Assembly: GCF_019801215.1 (NCBI RefSeq)
Contig: NZ_JAHVJO010000001.1
Coordinates: 124,001-188,000 of the forward strand
Origin: Fictibacillus nanhaiensis
Lineage (GTDB): Bacteria > Bacillota > Bacilli > Bacillales > Fictibacillaceae
Direction of reading: 5' to 3'
Length of the DNA: 64,000 bases
The position numbers and the translations under genes are program-made. The notes under the pieces are model-generated. The model worked only from the letters and a program-made list of their open reading frames with translations, was not told the DNA's origin and did no database searches. This document shows positions 34,171 to 42,778 of this stretch, piece after piece; the stretch's first letter is position 1, and each line of letters begins with the position of its first letter.

Positions 34171-35073
34171 ATGAAAAGAATTCAGATTGCAAAAGATTTA
34201 CATTTCTCACAAATCATTCATGGCCACTGGCGTTTAACGGAGTGGAACTTAACCTCACAAGAATTGCTTTATTTTATGGAACAATGCATAGATTCTGGAA
34301 TAACGACCTTTGATCATGCAGACATCTATGGAAATTATATGTGTGAAGAAAGATTTGGACAGGCCCTGGCATTAAAACCGTCTTTGCGAAAAGATATCGA
34401 AATCGTGACGAAGTGCGGCATTAAGCTTGTATCACAAAACAGACCTGACCATAAACTAAAATCATATGACACAAGTAAAGAGCATATTATGAAGTCGGCA
34501 GAAAACTCCTTACAAAAAATGAACACCGATTATATTGATGTTCTATTAATTCACCGACCGGATCCGTTCATGGATCCAGCCGAGACTGCAGAAGCATTTC
34601 ATACTTTAAAAGAACAAGGAAAAGTTAGGCATTTTGGGGTTTCAAACTTTACTCCTGCACAGATGGAAATGCTGCAACGTGAATACAACGGTCCACTTGT
34701 AACAAATCAGATCGAATTGTCTGTATTGAATGAACAGCCTTTTCTTGATGGAACGGTTAATTATTTGCAAAAAGAAAATGTTTGCCCGATGGCATGGTCA
34801 CCATTAGCAGGAGGAAAACTTTTTAAAGGCGAAGATCAGAAAAGTTTGAGGGTGAAGAAGGCTCTTAAAGAAGTTGCCAAAGAGGTTGGTGCCTCATCGA
34901 TCGACGAGGTTGCCTATGCATGGCTGCTCGCTCATCCTGCTGGAATAATGCCAATCGTAGGGAGTGGTCAGATGAATCGTATACAATCAGCGATACACGC
35001 CACAAAAATTCAGCTATCCCGTGAACAATGGTTTTATATCCTTCAAGAAAGCATGGGAAAAGAAGTCGATTGA
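34171..35073 (+). CDS. Aldo-keto reductase (YdhF type)
   Basis: 300 aa, TIM-barrel NADPH oxidoreductase. The catalytic tetrad is visible: Asp and Tyr in FDHADIYGNY (~50-59), Lys in VTKCGI (~82), His in LLIHRPDPF (~125). NADPH-binding elements include GVSNF, SPLAGGKLF and IMPIVGSGQMNRI. It resembles E. coli YdhF; the substrate is unknown. ATG 34171 follows AAAAAGGATG; the ATG at 34162 is too close to that site. Lies between tyrS and convergent rpsD. Confidence 0.9.
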   Translation: MKRIQIAKDLHFSQIIHGHWRLTEWNLTSQELLYFMEQCIDSGITTFDHADIYGNYMCEERFGQALALKPSLRKDIEIVTKCGIKLVSQNRPDHKLKSYDTSKEHIMKSAENSLQKMNTDYIDVLLIHRPDPFMDPAETAEAFHTLKEQGKVRHFGVSNFTPAQMEMLQREYNGPLVTNQIELSVLNEQPFLDGTVNYLQKENVCPMAWSPLAGGKLFKGEDQKSLRVKKALKEVAKEVGASSIDEVAYAWLLAHPAGIMPIVGSGQMNRIQSAIHATKIQLSREQWFYILQESMGKEVD

Positions 35074-35161
35074 TATTCTGAAAAGCATGGATCAAGTCTT
35101 ATGGAAGTGTAAAAGCCACCCGTTATAGGTTATGCTCTCATTGAGGCAAAAAAATAAAAAT

Positions 35162-35206
35162 AAAAAACCCTAGAGCCTTTGGAAAAAGGCATACTAGGGT
35201 TTTTTG
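35162..35206. terminator. Bidirectional terminator with nested hairpin
   Basis: AAAAACCCTAG and CTAGGGTTTTT enclose an inner GCCTTT-GGAA-AAAGGC hairpin. Serves rpsD on the minus strand and the reductase on the plus. Confidence 0.9.
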
Positions 35207-35213
35207 AGTTCTC

Positions 35214-35816
35214 TTAACGAGAGTAGTATTCAACGATAAGTTGTTCAGTGATCTCAGCTGGAAGTTCAGAACGCTCAGGTAAACGAGTGAATGTACCTTC
35301 CAATTTGTTTTCGTCAAAAGTCAAGAAATCTGGTACGAAGTTGTTTACTTCGATCGCTTCTTTAACAGCTGACAAGTTGCGTGATTTTTCACGAACACCG
35401 ACTACATCTCCAGCAGATAAACGGTAAGAAGCGATATCAACACGCTTGCCGTTTACTGTGATGTGACCGTGGTTTACCAATTGACGAGATGCACGACGAG
35501 TACGAGCAAGTCCTAAACGGTAAACTACGTTATCTAAACGAGCTTCTAAAAGTGCCATGAAGTTTTCACCGTGGATACCAGGCATTTTTCCAGCATCGTT
35601 AAAAATACGACGGAATTGACGTTCGTTTACACCATACATGAAACGAAGCTTTTGCTTCTCCTGTAGTTGCAAACCGTATTCTGAGATTTTTTTACGTTGA
35701 GTAGGACCGTGTTGTCCTGGTGCGTATGGACGCTTTGAAAGTTCTTTTCCTGTTCCGCTAAGAGAGATTCCAAGACGACGGGAAACTTTCCATGTTGAGC
35801 CTGTATATCGAGCCAT
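35214..35816 (-). CDS. rpsD: 30S ribosomal protein S4
   Basis: 200 aa, the usual length. Primary 16S rRNA binder that starts 30S assembly. Start [16 protein letters not shown], then [16 protein letters not shown] and the S4 domain ([33 protein letters not shown]). ATG 35816 follows AAGGAGGAG. In B. subtilis rpsD is monocistronic and represses itself through its leader; a structured leader is seen here too. No zinc-Cys motif at the N-terminus. Confidence 0.98.
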   Translation of the reverse strand: MARYTGSTWKVSRRLGISLSGTGKELSKRPYAPGQHGPTQRKKISEYGLQLQEKQKLRFMYGVNERQFRRIFNDAGKMPGIHGENFMALLEARLDNVVYRLGLARTRRASRQLVNHGHITVNGKRVDIASYRLSAGDVVGVREKSRNLSAVKEAIEVNNFVPDFLTFDENKLEGTFTRLPERSELPAEITEQLIVEYYSR

Positions 35817-36005
35817 AATTGACTCCTCCTTCACTTGTTTGTTTTGTGTTAAAACAATACAGTGACCATGACCTTTTCATCAGCTTATTTTGTATGAAAA
35901 ACATCTTCACTTCAGCAGCCATGAAGCTACGAGATGTTCCTGAATACTAATATTCAGGTACAAAATAATGACCCATGATGGGCATAGTGCTACTTATTTT
36001 ACACA
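35817..36005 (-). promoter_or_regulatory. Structured rpsD leader, probable S4 autoregulatory RNA
   Basis: About 190 nt. Elements seen: CCTGAATA/TATTCAGG hairpin (35939-35958); AACATCTC with GAGATGTT-like partner around a GCTTCA/TGAAGT hairpin (35903-35938); a long-range TTATTTTGTA/TACAAAATAA pair (35885-35968). Position and size fit the known Firmicute S4 leader; the exact family match was not tested. Confidence 0.65.
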
Positions 36006-36011
36006 AAGAAT

Positions 36012-36041
36012 AGTATAAGCTTTTTTCTATCGTCATGTCAA
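36012..36041 (-). promoter_or_regulatory. rpsD promoter
   Basis: Minus strand: TTGACA (36036-36041), 18 bp, TATACT (36012-36017). Near-consensus, as expected for a ribosomal gene. Confidence 0.8.
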
Positions 36042-36078
36042 CTAGCCCATAAGGATGAAAACATTTTTATAGGACAAA

Positions 36079-36107
36079 TTGTAAAACTCAACTAAATTAT
36101 ATATGAT
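36079..36107 (+). promoter_or_regulatory. Candidate megL promoter
   Basis: TTGTAA (36079-36084), 17 bp, TATGAT (36102-36107). Confidence 0.55.
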
Positions 36108-36114
36108 AGTATTG

Positions 36115-36128
36115 AGAAAGCGCTTACA
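36115..36128. promoter_or_regulatory. cre-like site at the megL transcription start
   Basis: AGAAAGCGCTTACA differs from TGWAARCGYTWNCW only at the first base pair step (A for T). It starts about +1 of the predicted promoter, a typical place for CcpA repression. Confidence 0.65.
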
Positions 36129-36157
36129 TTTTAAATCGCCCTAAAGGAGAAGTAAAA

Positions 36158-37336
36158 ATGGACACAAAACGCTTTGAAACAGAAGTTATTCACAGAGGCT
36201 ATCATGCTCTTCAACATCACGGAAGCTTATCACCGCCGATTTTTCAGACTTCTACGTTTGTTTTTGATAAAGCTGAAACAGGTGCTAATCGTTTTGCAGG
36301 TGAAGAAGATGGATATATTTACTCAAGATTGAGTAATCCAACTGTTGCAATGCTGGAAGAAAGAATTGCAATTATGGAAAATGGGGAAAAAGGTCTTGCT
36401 TTCGGTTCAGGGATGGCAGCTGTATCTGCTATCTTGCTTGGATTAACGAAAACAGGAGACCATGTTTTATGTTCTGAAGGTGTATATGGATGTACATTTG
36501 GTCTGTTGCAGCTAATGGAAGAAAAATATCATATCACACATGATTTTCACTCTATGAATGATGAAGAATCTATTCGATCTGCTATTACAGATCATACGAC
36601 TGTTATCTATATTGAGTCACCAATCAACCCGACGATGAAGCTTGTTGATTTAGAAATGGTCGCTTCCATTGCAAAAGAGTACGGAATCCCAGTTGTTGTT
36701 GATAACACGTTTTCTTCACCGTATTTGCAGCGTCCCCTTGAACTGGGATGCGAAGTGGTTATCCATAGTGCAACTAAATATTTATGCGGTCATGGGGATG
36801 TAGTTGGGGGCCTTGCTGTAGGAAGCAAAGATCTGATGAGTCACTTGGCAATGACCACTCAGAAAGATATTGGCGGCATCATGTCCCCATTTGATGCGTG
36901 GTTATTATTGCGCGGCATAAAAACACTGCCTGTTCGGATGGATCGTCATTGTGAAAATGCAAAAAAAATTGCACGTTTGTTAAAAGAACATCCTGCAGTT
37001 GAAAAAGTCTTATTTCCGGGTGACTCAGATTTTCCTCAATTCGAACTTGCCAATAAACAGATGAAAAATGCAGGCGGACTTATAAGTTTTGAGATTAAAG
37101 GAGGTAAGGGAGAAGCTCAAGCGTTTATGAATTCTCTTGAACTAATCAAAATCGCAGTTAGTCTTGGGGATGCAGAAACGCTCATCCAACATCCTGCAAC
37201 GATGACCCATGCTGTCGTTCCAGAAGAAAAACGTAAACAGATGGGGATTAACGACCGGCTTCTGCGTATATCCGTAGGATTAGAAGCATGGGAAGATATT
37301 TGGAGTGACATCGAACGTGGTTTGAGTAGAATATAA
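36158..37336 (+). CDS. megL: Methionine gamma-lyase (PLP, Cys/Met metabolism family)
   Basis: 392 aa. PLP enzyme of the trans-sulfuration fold; gamma-lyases split methionine into methanethiol, 2-oxobutyrate and ammonia. PLP Lys is in HSATKYLCGH (~residue 208); YSRLSNPT (~65) and GSGMAAVSAI (~88) bind cofactor. The substrate loop has VYGCTFGLL, with the Tyr-Gly-Cys typical of methionine gamma-lyases rather than cystathionine enzymes. AAAGGAGAAG precedes ATG. A cre-like site suggests catabolite repression. Cystathionine gamma-lyase remains an alternative. Confidence 0.85.
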   Translation: MDTKRFETEVIHRGYHALQHHGSLSPPIFQTSTFVFDKAETGANRFAGEEDGYIYSRLSNPTVAMLEERIAIMENGEKGLAFGSGMAAVSAILLGLTKTGDHVLCSEGVYGCTFGLLQLMEEKYHITHDFHSMNDEESIRSAITDHTTVIYIESPINPTMKLVDLEMVASIAKEYGIPVVVDNTFSSPYLQRPLELGCEVVIHSATKYLCGHGDVVGGLAVGSKDLMSHLAMTTQKDIGGIMSPFDAWLLLRGIKTLPVRMDRHCENAKKIARLLKEHPAVEKVLFPGDSDFPQFELANKQMKNAGGLISFEIKGGKGEAQAFMNSLELIKIAVSLGDAETLIQHPATMTHAVVPEEKRKQMGINDRLLRISVGLEAWEDIWSDIERGLSRI

Positions 37337-37339
37337 AAA

Positions 37340-37374
37340 AAAGACTGGTTCATAAAAATGAGCCAGTCTTTTTA
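37340..37374. terminator. Bidirectional terminator
   Basis: AAAGACTGGTTCAT with ATGAGCCAGTCTTT, AAAA loop, T run on both strands; between convergent megL and the GAF gene. Confidence 0.9.
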
Positions 37375-37410
37375 AGTTTAATTAATTCGGAAGAGAGAAT
37401 CCTTTATTCT

Positions 37411-37896
37411 TTATATATATTGAAGCAATACTTCACAATATTTCTCTAAATTCTCTCGGTCCACATTATCAAATCTTCCTTTTTCAGGACTATCAATATC
37501 AAGGACACCTAGAAGCTTTCCGTTTTTCACTAAGGGAATAACAATTTCAGATTGTGAGGCTGCATCACATGCAATATGTCCTGGGAACTGGTGGACATCC
37601 TCGACTACAAGTGTTTCTTGATTTTGAGCAGACGTGCCACAAACCCCTTTGCCTAAAGGAATTCTAACACAAGCGGGAAGCCCTTGAAATGGACCCAATA
37701 CAAGCTGATTGGATTCCTGTTCTAATGTATAAAAACCAACCCAATTTACTCGATCCAAAAATTGATTCAATAACGCTGAAGCGTTGGCAAGATTAGCGGT
37801 CTCATTTGTTTCACCTTCTAGCAAAGCCTCCAGCTGCTTGCTTAAAAGAGAGTATGCTTTATTTCGATCTGCACTATACTGTTGTACGGAAAACAT
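37411..37896 (-). CDS. ytsP: Free methionine-(R)-sulfoxide reductase (GAF domain, YtsP)
   Basis: 161 aa, a single GAF domain. Reduces free (not protein-bound) methionine-R-sulfoxide. The three Cys needed by this family are present: LPACVRIPLG, GKGVCGTSA and HIACDAASQSE. WVGFY and the GVLDIDSP ending are also conserved. Two ATGs are adjacent (37899, 37896); 37896 gives better spacing to GGAGG. B. subtilis YtsP lies in the same place beside yttP. Next to megL it forms a small methionine-related pair, though convergently transcribed. Confidence 0.9.
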   Translation of the reverse strand: MFSVQQYSADRNKAYSLLSKQLEALLEGETNETANLANASALLNQFLDRVNWVGFYTLEQESNQLVLGPFQGLPACVRIPLGKGVCGTSAQNQETLVVEDVHQFPGHIACDAASQSEIVIPLVKNGKLLGVLDIDSPEKGRFDNVDRENLEKYCEVLLQYI

Positions 37897-38047
37897 CATG
37901 ATTCCTCCAAACCTGATAATTTATTTATTCCATCCTATCAAATTATGTTGAACTATACACCGATAAGCCCTTATTTGTCGAGCGATTCATAAAGGTTTAT
38001 GTCTCTAGCCCAAGAATTTTATAGATGAAGGAAGGGTGGTGGAAAAA

Positions 38048-38734
38048 ATGAAGGCAGATAAAGCTGAAACAAAGCTTATAATTGCTGATGCAGCGATCTC
38101 TCTGTTTACTAGCCAAGGATATAAAGGGACAACCGTTAGACAGATTGCCAAGAAAGCAGGTGTAAATGTTGCATTGATTTCCTATCACTTTGGAGGAAAA
38201 AAAGGGCTTCTCGAAGAACTGATCACTTCATTTTTTGAAGGATATATTAGAAGAATCGAGGTTATTTATCATACGTCCTGCTCTCCTACGGTAAAGGGAA
38301 GCTTTATTGAAGTTGTAGAAAAATTACTGATCTATCAACAAAAAAACCTTCCGCTTGCCCGTTTTGTATATCGAGAAATGACATTAGATTCTACTCTTGT
38401 CCGTGAGTTGATGTCAACGTATCTTACAAAAGAAAAATATTTTCTCCAAACTATGTTTGAAAAGGGTATGAAGAAAAAGGAATTTAGAAAACAGCCTGTA
38501 GATTTTTTAACCATCCAATTTAAAGATATGATGATGCTTCCATTTTTACATCCATTGTATTTATCGGAAGTCTATCAAATAACAACCGAGAACGAGACCT
38601 TTATTAAACCGTATAAAAAGTGGATGGTTAATTGGTTTGATAAATGCGTGTGTCAAAACGAAAGAAAAAATCCCCTCCTGTCTGCTGTACAGACGCCTTT
38701 ATTTGGCGCTATTCAGGAGAAGTGGGGAAGTTAA
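38048..38734 (+). CDS. refZ: TetR-family division regulator RefZ (YttP)
   Basis: 228 aa. In B. subtilis RefZ (Spo0A-induced) binds sites around the origin and disturbs FtsZ assembly to place the polar septum. N-terminal TetR HTH: GTTVRQIAKKAGVNVALISYHFGG (residues ~23-46, cited as TVRQIAKKAGVNV and ALISYHF). The C-terminal all-helical ligand/dimer domain follows. ATG 38048 fits GGTGG 6 bp upstream; GTGs at 38036/38039 are possible. Its last 36 bp overlap convergent hisJ. The B. subtilis order ytsP-refZ is kept. Confidence 0.87.
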   Translation: MKADKAETKLIIADAAISLFTSQGYKGTTVRQIAKKAGVNVALISYHFGGKKGLLEELITSFFEGYIRRIEVIYHTSCSPTVKGSFIEVVEKLLIYQQKNLPLARFVYREMTLDSTLVRELMSTYLTKEKYFLQTMFEKGMKKKEFRKQPVDFLTIQFKDMMMLPFLHPLYLSEVYQITTENETFIKPYKKWMVNWFDKCVCQNERKNPLLSAVQTPLFGAIQEKWGS

Positions 38735-39532
38735 TCTTGCAGAGGGTTCAAGCTGATCATACCCTTGACCAAGTCCCTTAGTGCTATGGGCATCAGACCC
38801 GTATACGAGAGGGATTTTTCTTTTTTGTGCTTCTTTTATGATCCAGCCTGACGGGTAGGGTTCCTGACAAAATGGTTTCACTGCTCCAGCCCCGTTATAA
38901 TCAAGAGACATTTTCTTTATGGAAATCTCTTGCAGTAGTTCAAGTATGTCTTGTTTAAAGCTAAAATTCGCTGGGAAAAGCTTCTGAAATTTTGTTGCAA
39001 GTGTGATGTGTCCGATTCTAGTCGGCTGCGTCTTTTTAAAGGAATGGTTAACAGATTTTTTTACTGCATTAAAATAGTTTTGATAAACAGCTAATAATCC
39101 TCCAGACTTTTGGATCATCTCTTCAAATACGTTTTCGTCAAAATCCATGCAATAAAATCGATTTTCAATCTGCAAAAAATGGACAGAAAGGATAGCGTCA
39201 TCAAGTTCTGGCCAAACTTCTCTAAGCAATTTTCCTGTCTCTTCTTCAAAACCTTCAATAAAATCAATCTCTAGTCCTGTTTGAATTTTGATATATTTGT
39301 TGTACGATTTTTTCATATCTTGCAACTTTTGAAAGTAGCTGTTTAAGTGTTCATATTTCATTGCACTGTCTTTTGTAGGAGCAGGATCCTGAAAGTTTTT
39401 TGGCAATGGAGCATGTTCAGTAAAGGTTATTCCTTTAATACCTAGGGAAATGGCTTTTTCAATATACATCTCAAAAGGGTCAGAAGTCCCATGCGGACAA
39501 AATGGAGTATGCACATGTCCATCATAATACAT
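38699..39532 (-). CDS. hisJ: Histidinol-phosphatase (PHP family)
   Basis: 277 aa. Dephosphorylates L-histidinol phosphate in histidine synthesis. PHP metal motifs are complete: DGHVHTPFCPHG, ITFTEHAPLP, GLEIDFIEG, SVHFL, RIGHITLATKF and the final YGSDAHSTKGLG. The start is the only ATG, with AGGAGGTAAAAAGGATG-type sequence upstream (shown as AGGTAAAAAGG). No other his gene is near, as in B. subtilis. The 3' end overlaps refZ by 36 bp, and no clear terminator lies between them. Confidence 0.92.
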   Translation of the reverse strand: MYYDGHVHTPFCPHGTSDPFEMYIEKAISLGIKGITFTEHAPLPKNFQDPAPTKDSAMKYEHLNSYFQKLQDMKKSYNKYIKIQTGLEIDFIEGFEEETGKLLREVWPELDDAILSVHFLQIENRFYCMDFDENVFEEMIQKSGGLLAVYQNYFNAVKKSVNHSFKKTQPTRIGHITLATKFQKLFPANFSFKQDILELLQEISIKKMSLDYNGAGAVKPFCQEPYPSGWIIKEAQKRKIPLVYGSDAHSTKGLGQGYDQLEPSARLTSPLLLNSAK

Positions 39533-39628
39533 CCTTTTTACCTCCTACTTTCGACAAGTTTCTTGTTAATTTTCATTAAATTGGAAAAAAATTATCAGAT
39601 TATGCATTTTTTTTGCGCCAAATGTGTG

Positions 39629-39657
39629 TTTACATGTTATCATAAAAGCATTAAACT
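39629..39657 (+). promoter_or_regulatory. Weak candidate ezrA promoter
   Basis: TTTACA (39629-39634), 17 bp, TAAACT (39652-39657). The rest of 39533-39767 is AT-rich and shows nothing else clear. Confidence 0.35.
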
Positions 39658-39767
39658 GCAATTTTATACGTAGATTAACTTGATCTTTATGAAAAATAGG
39701 TTAATTCACATTCATTTACATAATACAAGAATATAGAGAAATCGAACAAGTAGAAGGGGTGCCTCCA

Positions 39768-41459
39768 ATGATATACATAGTCATTGCCATTGTTACATTC
39801 CTAGCATTGATCCTATATGGCGCCATATCACGCCGGAGAATTTATAAAGAAATTGACCGACTCGAAGCATGGAAAATGCAAATTATGAACCGGCCATTAA
39901 CAGAAGAAATATCTAAAGTTAAAGGCATGATCATGATTGGTGAAACGGAAGAAAAATTTGAATTGTGGCGTCAAGAGTGGGACGAAATGGTTACAACCCA
40001 CCTTCCTAATTTAGAGGAAGATTTGTTTGATGCAGAAGAGTATACAGATAAATACCGCTTCAAAAAAGCACGCACTATTTTATCGGGTGTTATGAAAGCA
40101 TTGGAACGAATGGATACTCGTATGAAAGAGATAACTTCTGAAATCAATGAACTTGTAACAAGCGAAGAACTTAACCGTGAAGAAATCGTTGAAGCAAAAG
40201 AAAAATTACAAGAAACGAAAAAGTATTATTTAACACATATACGAGCTTTAGGACAAACAGCGCCACTTTTTGATAAGGAATTGGATGAAATTAAATTCTT
40301 ATTTGAAACGTTTGAAGCGCTCACGGTACAAGGAAGTCACCTTGAAGCTAGACAAAAGCTTGTTGAAAGTTTGAACCGTATATCTGTTTGTAAAACGAAG
40401 ATGCAAAGCGTTCCTGAATTACTTGTTATCTTACAGTCAGATGTGTCTGGATCTTTAAAAGAATTAAGTGCTGGTTTCACTGAAATGGAACAACAAGGAT
40501 ATGTCCTTCATCATATTGGAATCGAGAAGGAGATTTCGTCCTTAAAGGAACTAAATGAACAAGCATTAAATAAAGTCTTCGAGTTAGAACTGGATACTGC
40601 ACAAAAAGATATGGACGAGCTCATACAGAAGATGGATCAGCTCTATGAGATGCTTGAAAATGAAGTGCATTCAAAACAATTTGTTCTTCAAGAGAGGGAA
40701 GTATTCTCTTCTAACATTCAAAATCTCAAAGACCGTATTGATAATCTAAAAATGGAGACTGAAGTGGTCTCATCTACTTATCTGATTGAACAGAATGAAG
40801 CAGAAATGCAAAAGAAAATAGAAAAACTTTTTCACAAGCTTCAAAGCAGGTTTATGATCATTGAAGAATCGATTGATGAAAAAAGAGAGTCCTTTTCTGT
40901 TATTCGTGAAATGATGGAAGAGATGCAAAAGCAAATGGAAGAACTGCAGCGTTCTCAGAAAATATATGAAGAGATGCTTCATAACTTAAGAAAAGATGAA
41001 CTTGATACAAAACAAAGTTTAAAGGAATTAAGAAGAAAGCTTCTAGAAGCAAGGCGTATGGTTCAAAAAAGTAACCTTCCTGGTCTTCCAGAGCATTATT
41101 TAATAACAATTGGAAAAGCGGAAGAATACATTATTGAAGTTTCGAAAAAGCTTGATGAAAAGCCGTTAGAAATGTCTGATGTATCTTACGTCCTTAATAA
41201 AGCACATGGTGCTGTAAATGAAGGCTATGAAGAAACTTCACAAATGATCGAAAATGCGTTTTTAGCTGAAAAGCTTATCCAGTATGGAAACAGATTCAGA
41301 AGTTCGTATCAATCAGTTTCGATTCGACTGATTGAAGCAGAGATCGCTTTTAGAAATTATCAATATGAGGATGCTCTTCAAATCGCAGCATCAGCCATTG
41401 AAAGCGTACAGCCTGGAATATTAAAAGAGATGGAAATTAATATGAAGTTACACGTATAA
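39768..41459 (+). CDS. ezrA: Septation ring formation regulator EzrA
   Basis: 563 aa (B. subtilis 562). One N-terminal membrane helix (residues 3-21, extracellular N-terminus) and a spectrin-like cytoplasmic array of long helices through the rest. It restrains extra FtsZ rings and recruits PBP1. The conserved C-terminal patch NRFRSSYQSV and IRLIEAEIAFRNYQYEDAL (~520) matches the QNR region. ATG 39768 follows AGAAGGGG; GTG 39759 overlaps that site. B. subtilis has nifZ-thiI next to ezrA, as here; braB is absent. Confidence 0.96.
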   Translation: MIYIVIAIVTFLALILYGAISRRRIYKEIDRLEAWKMQIMNRPLTEEISKVKGMIMIGETEEKFELWRQEWDEMVTTHLPNLEEDLFDAEEYTDKYRFKKARTILSGVMKALERMDTRMKEITSEINELVTSEELNREEIVEAKEKLQETKKYYLTHIRALGQTAPLFDKELDEIKFLFETFEALTVQGSHLEARQKLVESLNRISVCKTKMQSVPELLVILQSDVSGSLKELSAGFTEMEQQGYVLHHIGIEKEISSLKELNEQALNKVFELELDTAQKDMDELIQKMDQLYEMLENEVHSKQFVLQEREVFSSNIQNLKDRIDNLKMETEVVSSTYLIEQNEAEMQKKIEKLFHKLQSRFMIIEESIDEKRESFSVIREMMEEMQKQMEELQRSQKIYEEMLHNLRKDELDTKQSLKELRRKLLEARRMVQKSNLPGLPEHYLITIGKAEEYIIEVSKKLDEKPLEMSDVSYVLNKAHGAVNEGYEETSQMIENAFLAEKLIQYGNRFRSSYQSVSIRLIEAEIAFRNYQYEDALQIAASAIESVQPGILKEMEINMKLHV

Positions 41460-41462
41460 AAG

Positions 41463-41490
41463 CTGCCAGGATTTTTCCTGCAGTTTTTTT
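41463..41490 (+). terminator. Terminator after ezrA
   Basis: CTGCCAGG-ATTTTT-CCTGCAG with one bulge, then seven T. Confidence 0.75.
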
Positions 41491-41629
41491 GCTGTCCTAA
41501 AACGGAGTGAAATTTATCCAGTTGCAAAGACTATTTATTAAAATAGATAAGATGTCACGGTTTGTATATTATGGTATGATAATGAAATGTGTATTTTGAA
41601 CGGATTGTGTAATTGGAGGATTCGGACTT

Positions 41630-42772
41630 ATGATTTACTTGGACAATAGTGCCACAACAAAACCATATAAAGAAGTGCTTGATACATTTGTTACTGTTTC
41701 TGAGAAATACTTTGCTAACCCTTCATCTCTTCATGCTAAAGGTGGAGAAGCAGAGCATTTGTTAACTCAAGCAAGGAAATCAATCGCTCAATTATTGGAA
41801 GTAGCTCCTACAGAAATCGTCTTTACTTCAGGAGGCACTGAAGGAAACAATATAGCCATTAAAGGGATTGCCATTCAACACCAAAATCGAGGAAAACATC
41901 TTATTACAACATCAGTTGAACATGCTTCATCGTATGAATCCTTTCAATTTCTAGAGCGTCAAGGATTCGAAATAAGTTTCTTAAAGGTAAATGAAAAAGG
42001 GATTGTTTCGTTAGAGGAATTAAAGAAAGCGATTCGTCCTGATACCATACTTGTCTCCATGCTTCATGTTAATAATGAGACCGGTGCAGTACAACCGATA
42101 AAAGGAATAGGTGAAATATTAAAACATCATCCCAAAATCTTTTTCCACGTAGATGATGTACAAGGAGTTGGCAAGGTCCCCCTATCCTTAAGGGACTTTG
42201 GAATTGATCTATGTACAGTCTCTGCACATAAAATTCATGGTTTAAAAGGAACGGGTGCACTATACGTGAGGAGTGGTGTATCCCTTTCCGCTTTGTTTAC
42301 CGGTGGAGAGCAAGAATATCGTAAAAGAGCTGGAACTGAAAATGTAGCTGGAATTGCTTCCATGGCAAAAGCGCTGCGCTTAACACTGGAACAGAGTACG
42401 ATCAATAAAGACAAAATGCTTCGAGTAAAAGAGATTTTTCTGAAAGGTCTAGATAACATAGGAGGAATTGATATCAATACTCCTTTGGACTGTTCAGCTC
42501 CTCATATCATAAATTTTTCGGTTAACGGAATGAAACCGGAAGTATTGATACACGCTCTTGATAAACAAGGTATATATGTTTCAACAAGGTCAGCATGTTC
42601 TTCAAAACAAGGAGGAGCAAGCCGGATTCTGCTTGAAATGGGGCTAGGTGAAAAAAGAGCTTCAACAGCGATACGTATTAGTACGTCATATCAAAACTCA
42701 GAAGAAGAAGCAAAAAAAACATTAAAAGTATTAGAAGAAGAGCTTATAAATTTTAAAGGGATAATGAGGTAA
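41630..42772 (+). CDS. nifZ: Cysteine desulfurase (NifS-like, ThiI partner)
   Basis: 380 aa. PLP enzyme passing persulfide sulfur to ThiI for 4-thiouridine in tRNA. YLDNSATT start; cofactor motifs SGGTEGNNIAIKG, TSVEHAS, NNETGAVQPI, HVDDVQGVGK; PLP Lys201 in SAHKIHGLKG; catalytic Cys323 in STRSACSSKQGG. The loop around the Cys is short, as in NifS-type enzymes. GGAGG lies 10 bp before ATG. thiI begins 6 bp after its stop, the same pair as B. subtilis nifZ-thiI. Confidence 0.94.
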   Translation: MIYLDNSATTKPYKEVLDTFVTVSEKYFANPSSLHAKGGEAEHLLTQARKSIAQLLEVAPTEIVFTSGGTEGNNIAIKGIAIQHQNRGKHLITTSVEHASSYESFQFLERQGFEISFLKVNEKGIVSLEELKKAIRPDTILVSMLHVNNETGAVQPIKGIGEILKHHPKIFFHVDDVQGVGKVPLSLRDFGIDLCTVSAHKIHGLKGTGALYVRSGVSLSALFTGGEQEYRKRAGTENVAGIASMAKALRLTLEQSTINKDKMLRVKEIFLKGLDNIGGIDINTPLDCSAPHIINFSVNGMKPEVLIHALDKQGIYVSTRSACSSKQGGASRILLEMGLGEKRASTAIRISTSYQNSEEEAKKTLKVLEEELINFKGIMR

Positions 42773-42778
42773 TATACA

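Noticed and set aside
39551-39557. Single TTCGACA (Spo0A-box complement) before hisJ
   Set aside because: A lone 7-bp match in AT-rich DNA has little meaning.
41399-41415. cre-like TTGAAAGCGTACAGC near the end of ezrA
   Set aside because: One fixed-position mismatch within a coding region, and the consensus is loose; chance match likely.
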